A stretch of 5,291 nt of DNA from JBFKOL01 sp041628815. Its GTDB lineage: Bacteria; Bacteroidota; Bacteroidia; Chitinophagales; Saprospiraceae. The translations under genes and the position numbers were made by a program. Shown here in pieces: positions 1 through 5,291 of the stretch. Each line of letters starts with the position of its first letter. Within the stretch, counting starts at the first letter, position 1. The DNA is taken from NCBI GenBank assembly GCA_041628815.1, contig JBFKOL010000309.1, positions 1 to 5,291 on the forward strand, given 5' to 3'. The notes below the pieces were generated by a model, which had not been told where the DNA came from, made no database searches, and saw nothing but the letters and a program-made list of their open reading frames with translations.

Positions 1-89
1 GGGTCCCGCAAAAATACATCGCCACTTACCTCGGGGTTACTCCTGTGTCACTTTCCAGAATAAGGAAGAGGTTTAGGGTTGAAAAATGA
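1..89 (+). CDS. Crp/Fnr family transcriptional regulator, C-terminal fragment (5' end outside window)
   Basis: An open frame enters from the left edge (first full codon at position 3) and stops at TGA 87-89, leaving 28 residues. It starts VPQKYIATYLGVTPVSLSRI and continues with RKRFRVEK. This matches the end of the winged helix-turn-helix of Crp/Fnr-type regulators: YIATYLGVT is the first HTH helix plus turn, and TPVSLSRIRK is the recognition helix. Aligned by eye to E. coli Crp, the Arg of LSRIR falls at Crp Arg185, while Pro-Val replaces Arg180-Glu181, so a classic TGTGA half-site is not expected. The cyclic-nucleotide-like effector domain lies outside the window, so ligand and regulon are unknown. 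The next gene on the same strand begins 239 bases later, too far for tight coupling. The family call rests on a short but characteristic C-terminus. The other two forward frames over this stretch are also open but resemble nothing I know. Confidence 0.78.
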   Translation, partial: VPQKYIATYLGVTPVSLSRIRKRFRVEK

Positions 90-99
90 AATTGGCTTA

Positions 100-126
100 A
101 TCGATATTGGATGATCGATATTTTTT
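100..126 (+). terminator. Weak intrinsic-terminator-like hairpin after the Crp/Fnr gene
   Basis: ATCGAT at 100-105 can pair with ATCGAT at 114-119 (self-complementary, 6 bp, 8-nt loop). A run of six T follows at 121-126. It lies 10 bases past the regulator's stop codon, where a terminator would be expected. The stem is short and AT-rich, so it may terminate poorly. The same bases form a 9-bp direct repeat, so a protein-binding role is also possible. Confidence 0.35.
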
Positions 127-328
127 AATCCCCGTAAGGACAGATCTGGGATTTCCACAATCCTGTATTCGATATGTGAATGAATCCGGTTTCTGTAAAA
201 CCCGGCCTTTGCGCCGAAGATTTGTGCGAAGGCGAGCAACCCGACAACAGAGAAGCGCCCCCTCTTTCTTATCTTTTGTTAACTCATACATGAGGGACTG
301 CGTCCTATTTTAGTTTTAAATTATAAAT
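127..328. other. Non-coding, hairpin-rich intergenic region upstream of the desaturase gene
   Basis: No reading frame here resembles a known protein. Short open frames on both strands overlap one another, have low-complexity Arg/Ser-rich translations and lack family motifs, so I treat them as chance. Base composition is uneven: 201-260 has 38 G/C of 60 by hand count, while 101-180 has about 30 of 80. Potential stems follow one another: 148-153 with 159-164, 186-192 with 198-205 (one bulged C), 205-214 with 224-233, 283-286 with 291-294, and 294-298 with 302-306. The last 25 bases before the ATG are AT-rich, as is common for Bacteroidota translation starts. Possible identities are a structured 5' leader, a dispersed intergenic repeat, or decayed sequence. 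No tRNA or known riboswitch was recognised, and no convincing promoter was found. Confidence 0.5.
205..233 (+). other. 10-bp potential RNA hairpin in the desaturase leader
   Basis: GCCTTTGCGC at 205-214 can pair with GTGCGAAGGC at 224-233, giving ten consecutive pairs, two of them G-U (210 with 228, 213 with 225), around a 9-nt loop. On the opposite strand the two wobbles become A-C mismatches, so the stem favours a rightward transcript. No T-run follows, so it is not a standard terminator. A second stem, CCGGTTT 186-192 with AAACCCGG 198-205, abuts it and shares base 205. It could be leader structure or part of a repeat; no known family was recognised. Confidence 0.35.
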
Positions 329-1117
329 ATGCTCGACTTTCTTAGTGATTTTGCCATGCATTATTGGATCATCATTGTCCGATATTTTGTGGCGGCCTCC
401 ATATTTTTCTTTATTTATTATGTCCTGTTCAGGAAGAAATGGCGATACAAGAAGATTCAGCTAAAATTGCCTGGCAATGAAGATTATCGAAGAGAATTGG
501 GCTATTCCGCACTGACCGTGGTATTGTTTGCCCTGATGGGCATGGTGATTTTTAGCTCTCCACTCACTCCTTTCAGCAAAATATACTTTGAATTCGGACA
601 GATGCCGCTTTGGTATTATATACTGAGCTTTCCCTTGATGTTTATTATCCACGACACATATTTCTACTGGATGCATCGTTCATTGCATCATCCAAGCTTA
701 TTCAAGGTGGCCCACCTGGTGCATCACAAGTCCACCAATCCTTCACCATGGGCGGCGTATTCATTTCACCCCATCGAGGCTTTTTTCGAAGCAGCAATTC
801 TGCCGATTCTAGCGTTTACCCTTCCCTTGCACATAAGCACTTTTGGATTTTTCTTCCTTTTTCAGATTTTCTACAACGTCTATGGACACAGTGGGTTTGA
901 ATTGTATCCCAAAGGTTTCAACAAGCATTGGCTTGGCAGGTGGATCAATACTTCGATCCACCATAACTTGCATCACAGGTATTTTGACAATTCTTACGGG
1001 CTTTACTTTACTTTCTGGGACAGAATGATGGGTACTATGGCCCCGGAATACGACGAGACCTTTGACGAAGTAAAATCGCGTCAGCCAGAGAGTGAGCCGG
1101 TAGGTGTAATAGTATAG
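329..1117 (+). CDS. Sterol desaturase / fatty acid hydroxylase family membrane protein
   Basis: This 262-residue integral membrane protein belongs to the fatty acid hydroxylase superfamily, whose members use a histidine-bound di-iron centre and O2 to hydroxylate or desaturate lipids, sterols or carotenoids. The histidine boxes are intact: H108-D followed by H116-RSL-H120, then H129-LV-HH133, and near the C-terminus H212-NL-HH216; H147 and H187 are further candidate ligands. Hydrophobic stretches lie at about residues 12-34, 58-76, 94-113 and 150-185, with the His boxes facing the cytoplasm as known for the family. The length is normal and the charged tail from about 237 looks cytoplasmic. The ATG at 329 is preceded by AT-rich sequence without a Shine-Dalgarno, and little upstream in this frame looks coding. 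It ends 24 bp from the convergent pdxH. Substrate cannot be told from sequence; carotenoid, fatty acid or sterol-like lipid are all possible. Confidence 0.9.
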   Translation: MLDFLSDFAMHYWIIIVRYFVAASIFFFIYYVLFRKKWRYKKIQLKLPGNEDYRRELGYSALTVVLFALMGMVIFSSPLTPFSKIYFEFGQMPLWYYILSFPLMFIIHDTYFYWMHRSLHHPSLFKVAHLVHHKSTNPSPWAAYSFHPIEAFFEAAILPILAFTLPLHISTFGFFFLFQIFYNVYGHSGFELYPKGFNKHWLGRWINTSIHHNLHHRYFDNSYGLYFTFWDRMMGTMAPEYDETFDEVKSRQPESEPVGVIV

Positions 1118-1121
1118 ATTC

Positions 1122-1138
1122 CGGAATGAGTCATTCCG
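1122..1138. terminator. Palindrome between convergent genes, possible bidirectional terminator or 3'-end hairpin
   Basis: CGGAATGAGTCATTCCG is an inverted repeat with 8-bp arms around a single central base. As RNA it can fold into a 7-bp stem with a 3-nt loop on either strand. It fills most of the gap between the desaturase stop (1115-1117) and the pdxH stop (1142-1144), where a shared terminator is expected. Neither side carries a T-run, so it is not a textbook intrinsic terminator. It may protect 3' ends from exonucleases or bind a protein instead. Confidence 0.45.
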
Positions 1139-1141
1139 ATA

Positions 1142-1801
1142 TCAAGGGGCAAGACGATCAATTGTCCAGGCATTTCTTTCTGCATCTGCCAACTGATAGG
1201 CAAATCGATCGTGCAATCTGTTCTGGCGTCCTTGCCAGAATTCAAAGTACACAGGTTTCAATACGTATCCTCCCCAGAATGGTGGACGTGGAATTGGGTC
1301 CCCATCTTGGTATTGTTTCGATAGTACTTCAATCCTTTCTGTCAGTATGGTCCTGTTTTCGATGATACTGCTTTGCGGTGATGCCCAGGCACTTAATTGA
1401 CTCCCTCGGGGACGGCTCTTAAAGTAGGTGGTGCAAGTATCTGAATTGACCTTGGTGATGATTCCCTCGATCCTTACTTGTTGTTCCATAAGTGGCCAGA
1501 AAAAAAGCAATGCAGCCTTTCTGTTTTGGTCGAGGTCCTGGGCCTTTCTGCTGTTGTAGTTGGTGTAAAAAACAAATCCCTCTTTCTCCAGTCCCTTCAG
1601 CAATACGATGCGCGCTGAAGGCTGCCCAATCGCGTCGGAAGTGGCAAGAGTCATTACATTGGCTTCCTCCGGATGGTGGTGACGTGCCGCATCAAACCAG
1701 CGAACAAATTGTTTTAACGGATCCGGATCAAGATTCCTCCTGTGGAGGACTGTATGATCATATGACCTTCTGATCGCATCTAATTTTTGCTTGGGTTTCA
1801 T
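1142..1801 (-). CDS. pdxH: Pyridoxamine/pyridoxine 5'-phosphate oxidase
   Basis: PdxH is a cytoplasmic FMN-dependent homodimer that oxidises pyridoxine 5'-phosphate or pyridoxamine 5'-phosphate to pyridoxal 5'-phosphate (PLP), the last step of vitamin B6 synthesis and salvage. The 219 residues show the family signatures in order: MTLAT (50-54), the FMN-binding RIVLLK (64-69) and YTNYNSRK (79-86), QVRIEG (108-113), YFKSRPRGSQLSAWAS (126-141), WGGY (176-179), RLHDR (195-199) and the typical terminal DRLAP. By alignment, R195 and H197 match E. coli Arg197 and His199, and Y126, R130 and S134 match the phosphate-binding Tyr129, Arg133 and Ser137. The start is the ATG at 1801-1799, which overlaps the pump gene's TGA (ATGA). 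A longer in-frame start at 1957 would add 52 unrelated residues read from inside the pump gene and is rejected. No clear Shine-Dalgarno is seen, which fits translational coupling. The enzyme looks complete and active. Confidence 0.96.
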   Translation of the reverse strand: MKPKQKLDAIRRSYDHTVLHRRNLDPDPLKQFVRWFDAARHHHPEEANVMTLATSDAIGQPSARIVLLKGLEKEGFVFYTNYNSRKAQDLDQNRKAALLFFWPLMEQQVRIEGIITKVNSDTCTTYFKSRPRGSQLSAWASPQSSIIENRTILTERIEVLSKQYQDGDPIPRPPFWGGYVLKPVYFEFWQGRQNRLHDRFAYQLADAERNAWTIDRLAP

Positions 1802-4800
1802 GTGGCCAGGGCTTTTTTCTTGCTCTTTCTGTAAAAATAACCTTCGACTACCCATTTGAACCTGAAAAATAACCAATACATGACGGGTACAACGATGAGT
1901 GTCAGGAAGGTTGCAAAAACCAGACCGTAGATTACCGTTCTGGCCAATGGTCCCCACATGGCACTTGAGTCTCCCCCAAAATATATCTGGGGATCGAGAT
2001 TGCTCAGCAAAGTGGTGAAGTTGATGTTGAATCCTACTGCCAGCGGCATTAACCCAAGGACAGTGGTTATAGCTGTTAATAGAACAGGACGCAATCTTGT
2101 GGCCCCACCTTTTACAATAGATTCTTTTATATCATCCATGGTCATTTCAAAAATACTTTCGATACCCAGTGATGCTTTACGACGGGATATGACCAGGTTA
2201 ATGTAATCAATCAAGACGATGGAATTGTTAACTACAATACCCGCCAATGAAATAATGCCTATTCCCGTGAAAATAATGATGATTGGCTCACCGGTCATCA
2301 AATAACCTATGAGTACTCCGATGGTGCTGAACAATACCGACAGGATAATTATGAACGGTGAATAAACCGAATTGAATTGCGCTACAATGATGATGAAAAT
2401 GGTAAAAATGGCTACCATAAAAGCAGAATTCAAGAAAGCGGTGTTTTCGGCCTGGTCCTGTTGCTCACCGGTAAACTCATATGTATAACCCTGGGGCATA
2501 GTGTAATCCTCCATAGCTTCTTTCAACCTGGCGACGATGGTGTTTCCATTGTAGCCAGGGAGGATATCGCTCGCTATCGTTATGATGCGACTTTGATCTT
2601 TTCTCTTAATGGCATTGTAGGTGGTATTGTAGCTATATTTGGCAACAGCTGAAATGGGGATCTGGACAATCATACCCTGGCGCGCCTGATCCCGGAATGT
2701 GACTTTTTGGTTCATCAGTTCCGTCACATTATATCGATAAGCTTCATCCAACCTCACCATGATTGGATATTCATCTTCGCCTACCTTGTACTTGGAAACT
2801 TCTTTTCCGAATACTGCCGTACGAATGGTAGAGGCAATCTGGGCTGTGGATATACCATATCGGCGAGCTGCTTCACGGTCGATTTCGATTTGCAGCTCTG
2901 GTTTGGCCAGCTGCACATCTGTGCGCAATTCCTCGATACCAGGAACCTTTTGGTCGTTGAGATAGACCAGCAGATCTTCCGAAAGTACAGCCAAGACGTC
3001 AATATCATCACCGACCAGTTCGATATTGACGGGCAATCCTGTCGGGGGGCCGTCAGCATCTTTAGCGATGACAAGCCTTACTCCTGGAATGCCAACTGTT
3101 GCCGCGCGGACTTCCTCGAGAATTTTGGCGGTTGAAATACCATTGCGATCTTCATAGGGCACAAATGATATGGTGATTCTTGCTTTGTGAGGTGTGACTC
3201 CAGGATCGCGAGGTCTCCTCGGATCGCCCGTATTTTCCCCTATCTGGGTAAGTACTTCTTCGACAATATCTCTGTAGGGCTCTATCGCCCTCTCGATATT
3301 TGCTTCAAGCTGTTTAACCACGTCATTGGTCGCTTCGATGTCAGATCCAAGCGGTAGATCTATAAAAGTATTGATGTATGCAGGTTCGGATTCAGAAAAG
3401 AACTCCACTTCTGGGCTGTTCTGTATGAGGAGAAAAATCGAAGCAAACAAAAGCGCAAAAGTACCGAGGAAAACAACACCCGGATTGAACCCTCTGAGCA
3501 CAAAATGTATAAAGGACGAATAACCCCTTTCTAGTTTAGGCAAAATTCTGTTCTGGAAAAAAAACGCTCCGGGACGGAAAATGAAAAAATTGACGAGCCC
3601 AACAATGGCCGCTATGGCCAGTAGGTTTCTAAGCCACATTTCTCCTCCAAAATGAGCACCAACAGCTACGAGAATTAATAGTCCTGTGCCTATCAGAACA
3701 TTCCTCCTTCTTCGGTGCACTTCTTTCTTTTCCGTAGCTTCTTCGTCAATGCTCATCAGCTGTGATGTGAAGACCGGATTGAAAACAAGGGCTACAAACA
3801 GGGAGGAACTTAAGACTATGATCAGTGTTATCGGAAGGAATTTCATGAATTCTCCCATTATTCCCGGCCAGAAAGCCAGCGGTATAAATGCTGCTAGGGT
3901 GGTCATTGTCGATACAATGATGGGAGCAGCCACTTCACCGGTTCCATATTTGGCGGCCTGGATGCGACTGTACCCTTCCTGCATATGTCGGTATACATTT
4001 TCCACCACAACAATGGCGTTGTCTACCAGGAGTCCCAGCGCGAGTATTAAAGCAAATAACACCATCATATTTAGGGTATTGCCGGTCAAGTGAAGGAAGA
4101 GAATACCCATAAGCATGGAAAGTGGAATAGAGAGGCCTACAAAAAGTGCATTCTTTAATCCCAGGAAGAAAAGTAAGACCAGCACAACGAGTATAATACC
4201 CGAAATGATGCTGTTTTCGAGGTTGGCCAGATCGTTTTTCGTATAGATGGACGTGTCGTTAAATATCCTCAATTGTATATCAGGTGGGAGAAACTCCTTC
4301 TCAGTTTCAAGTAGGGCTTTTATTTTGTCGGCAGTGTATATGATGTTTTCCCCTCTTCGTTTTACGACATCCAGTGCAATTACCGGGAAACCATCAGAGC
4401 GAGCATAACTTGTACGTTCCTCGAAATCGTAACTTATGGAGGCGAGATCCCTGAGATAGATGGGACGTTCTTCTTCACTTTTGACAATTACTTTTTCGAT
4501 CTCTTCTACCTTTTCAAATTGTCCCAAAATCCGTATGGAGCGCCTGAATTCATTGCTGACAATTTCTCCTCCGGACATGGAAAGGTTTTCCTGTGCAATG
4601 GCGGTTTCGATGTCGTTAAAAGAAATCTGCAGCGACTGCATTTTAGGCAAATCAACGTCGATTTTGACTTCTCTGTCGAGAGCCCCTTTGAGCTCTACTT
4701 CGCTTACTTCCCTAAGGCTTTCAATTTTATCCTGTATGTATTCGGCATATTCGCGGAGTTTGTCCATGCTATAATTACCAGAAATATTCACAGTCATTAT

Positions 4801-5244
4801 GGGAAATTCGGAGAAGTTGACCTCCATGACGTCTGGATCGTTGTCCAGGTCTTCCGGAAGCTCTGATTTGGCCTTATCCACAGCGTCCTTAACCTTTTGA
4901 AGCGCGATATCCTGGTCTATATCCGCATCAAATTCAACCACGATTACAGAAAAGTCCTGAATGGACGTAGAGTTAATGTTCTTGACTCCACTGATTGTGG
5001 CAATTTCCTTTTCGATGGGGCGCCCTATGAGGTTTTCTATTTCTAGCGCCGAGTTGCCGAAATAGGGAGTATTGATATAAATCGTCGGAAAACTTGCCTC
5101 AGGGAATGCTTCCTTGGGCATGGTTCTGTAGGACCGGAATCCAAATAAGATGATCATGGCTGCAAGAATGAAAATGCTGGTGGCATTGTCCACAGCCAGT
5201 GATGTCAGCCCGAATTTTCTCAACTGTTTTTTCCCTTGACTCAT
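1798..5244 (-). CDS. RND-type efflux pump inner-membrane permease (AcrB-like)
   Basis: This 1148-residue protein is the proton-driven inner-membrane subunit of a tripartite RND pump; it works as a trimer with a periplasmic adaptor and an outer-membrane channel. It has the duplicated RND plan: TM1 at about 20-37, a large periplasmic loop at about 38-343, TM2-TM6 at about 344-490, TM7 at about 587-607, a second periplasmic loop at about 608-936, and TM8-TM12 at about 937-1125. Landmarks are MPKEAFPEASFPTI (42-55), LGLLVDNAIVVVENV (403-417), FTGEQQDQAE (924-933) and GIVVNNSIVLIDY (1002-1014). Asp408 matches proton-relay Asp407 of AcrB, but N409 replaces Asp408 and Asn replaces the TM10 Lys940. 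Two extra hydrophobic segments (about 514-531 and 538-557) lie between TM6 and TM7, with an RRRR patch at 511-514. It is longer than AcrB (about 1049). ATGA overlaps join it to the genes on both sides. Substrate is unknown; an organic drug, lipid or solvent is likelier than a metal, because I did not recognise CusA-type metal motifs. Confidence 0.95.
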   Translation of the reverse strand: MSQGKKQLRKFGLTSLAVDNATSIFILAAMIILFGFRSYRTMPKEAFPEASFPTIYINTPYFGNSALEIENLIGRPIEKEIATISGVKNINSTSIQDFSVIVVEFDADIDQDIALQKVKDAVDKAKSELPEDLDNDPDVMEVNFSEFPIMTVNISGNYSMDKLREYAEYIQDKIESLREVSEVELKGALDREVKIDVDLPKMQSLQISFNDIETAIAQENLSMSGGEIVSNEFRRSIRILGQFEKVEEIEKVIVKSEEERPIYLRDLASISYDFEERTSYARSDGFPVIALDVVKRRGENIIYTADKIKALLETEKEFLPPDIQLRIFNDTSIYTKNDLANLENSIISGIILVVLVLLFFLGLKNALFVGLSIPLSMLMGILFLHLTGNTLNMMVLFALILALGLLVDNAIVVVENVYRHMQEGYSRIQAAKYGTGEVAAPIIVSTMTTLAAFIPLAFWPGIMGEFMKFLPITLIIVLSSSLFVALVFNPVFTSQLMSIDEEATEKKEVHRRRRNVLIGTGLLILVAVGAHFGGEMWLRNLLAIAAIVGLVNFFIFRPGAFFFQNRILPKLERGYSSFIHFVLRGFNPGVVFLGTFALLFASIFLLIQNSPEVEFFSESEPAYINTFIDLPLGSDIEATNDVVKQLEANIERAIEPYRDIVEEVLTQIGENTGDPRRPRDPGVTPHKARITISFVPYEDRNGISTAKILEEVRAATVGIPGVRLVIAKDADGPPTGLPVNIELVGDDIDVLAVLSEDLLVYLNDQKVPGIEELRTDVQLAKPELQIEIDREAARRYGISTAQIASTIRTAVFGKEVSKYKVGEDEYPIMVRLDEAYRYNVTELMNQKVTFRDQARQGMIVQIPISAVAKYSYNTTYNAIKRKDQSRIITIASDILPGYNGNTIVARLKEAMEDYTMPQGYTYEFTGEQQDQAENTAFLNSAFMVAIFTIFIIIVAQFNSVYSPFIIILSVLFSTIGVLIGYLMTGEPIIIIFTGIGIISLAGIVVNNSIVLIDYINLVISRRKASLGIESIFEMTMDDIKESIVKGGATRLRPVLLTAITTVLGLMPLAVGFNINFTTLLSNLDPQIYFGGDSSAMWGPLARTVIYGLVFATFLTLIVVPVMYWLFFRFKWVVEGYFYRKSKKKALAT

Positions 5245-5291
5245 TGGGCAGAGGCTAAATTGTTCACAATTTGGTTAAAGCCTTCGGTTAC
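5241..5291 (-). CDS. C-terminal fragment of the upstream operon gene, probably RND periplasmic adaptor (membrane fusion protein)
   Basis: Reading leftward from the window edge, sixteen codons (VTEGFNQIVNNLASAQ) end at TGA 5243-5241, which overlaps the pump's ATG as ATGA. Adaptor proteins of the HlyD/AcrA type often finish with a VxxGxxxLxxG-like strand, and VTEGFNQIVNN is compatible with that. Adaptor genes usually sit directly upstream of the permease they serve. The overlap predicts translational coupling, which would help keep subunit amounts in proportion. The sequence is too short to prove the family, so the identity is inferred mainly from position. The frame itself is well supported because its stop forms the same ATGA junction as the one downstream. 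Confidence 0.65.
   Translation of the reverse strand, partial: VTEGFNQIVNNLASAQ
5257..5272. promoter_or_regulatory. Perfect inverted repeat just before the pump start codon
   Basis: AAATTGTTCACAATTT has 7-bp perfect arms around a 2-base centre. It lies inside the last codons of the upstream gene, 12 bases before the permease ATG. As RNA it can form a 6-bp stem with a 4-nt loop, which could affect re-initiation at the ATGA junction. As DNA it resembles a dimeric-regulator operator. It encodes amino acids on the minus strand, so chance is a real alternative. Confidence 0.3.

Noticed and set aside
1..19. Possible minus-strand start (ATG at 19-17, MYFCGT) with a GAGG about 9 bases upstream
   Set aside because: Only six codons are visible, and the same bases encode the well-supported Crp/Fnr C-terminus on the plus strand.
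48..291. Two overlapping minus-strand open frames of about 63 codons between the regulator and the desaturase
   Set aside because: They overlap each other and the forward frame, show no family motif, and one runs into the end of the Crp/Fnr coding region. They are more likely a by-product of base composition or of a repeat.
107..313. Small forward-strand open frame of 68 codons before the desaturase
   Set aside because: No domain, signal or membrane segment is recognisable; the Arg/Ser-rich translation follows from the GC-rich block, and opposite-strand frames are equally open.
270..313. Bacteroidota-type promoter (TAnnTTTG at -7 with TTG at -33) for the desaturase
   Set aside because: TATTTTAG at 306-313 is a one-mismatch match, but the nearest TTG (276-278) is 27 bases upstream, too far. 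TATCTTTTG at 270-278 has no suitable -33 element.
1142..1957. Longer pdxH beginning at the upstream ATG (1957-1955)
   Set aside because: The extra 52 residues would be read out of frame from inside the permease gene and match no part of the PdxH family. The ATG at 1801 gives the normal length and a clean ATGA overlap.
2707..3135. Open frames on the plus strand inside the permease gene
   Set aside because: They are antisense shadows of a complete, strongly conserved RND gene, and their translations contain no recognisable motif.
1..5291. CRISPR array, insertion sequence, tRNA/rRNA gene or phage element
   Set aside because: I saw no repeat-spacer pattern, transposase, terminal inverted repeats, tRNA cloverleaf or rRNA motif anywhere in the window.

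Overview
The window looks like a chromosomal segment from a Bacteroidota bacterium, probably in or near the Cytophagales. The evidence is indirect: AT-rich leaders with no clear Shine-Dalgarno sequence, an RND pump whose transmembrane motifs (LVDN, GIVVNN) are of a kind common in that phylum, and a Crp/Fnr-type C-terminus ending in an LSRIRK-like recognition helix. The family or genus cannot be fixed from this sequence.

Layout, left to right. Positions 1-89 (+) hold the last 28 codons of a Crp/Fnr-family transcription regulator cut off by the window edge. Positions 90-328 are non-coding as far as I can tell. They begin with a weak terminator-like hairpin and T-run just after the regulator, followed by a GC-rich stretch unusually dense in potential hairpins. 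Positions 329-1117 (+) encode a membrane-bound di-iron fatty acid hydroxylase / sterol desaturase family protein with all histidine boxes intact. A 24-bp convergent gap containing a near-perfect palindrome separates it from the minus-strand genes.

The minus strand from 5291 to 1142 is one tightly packed operon fragment, in transcription order: the last 16 codons of an upstream gene, most likely the periplasmic adaptor (membrane fusion protein) of the pump; a complete 1148-residue RND inner-membrane efflux permease; and pdxH, a 219-residue pyridoxamine/pyridoxine 5'-phosphate oxidase. Both junctions are ATGA stop/start overlaps, which implies one transcript and translational coupling. The adaptor and permease would form a tripartite pump with a TolC-like outer-membrane channel, presumably encoded outside the window. 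PdxH makes the vitamin B6 cofactor PLP in the cytoplasm and has no obvious mechanistic link with the pump.

I do not see a clearly new system here. The points most worth a second look are the pump-pdxH coupling, the two extra hydrophobic segments and altered proton-relay residues in the permease, and the structured leader in front of the desaturase gene.
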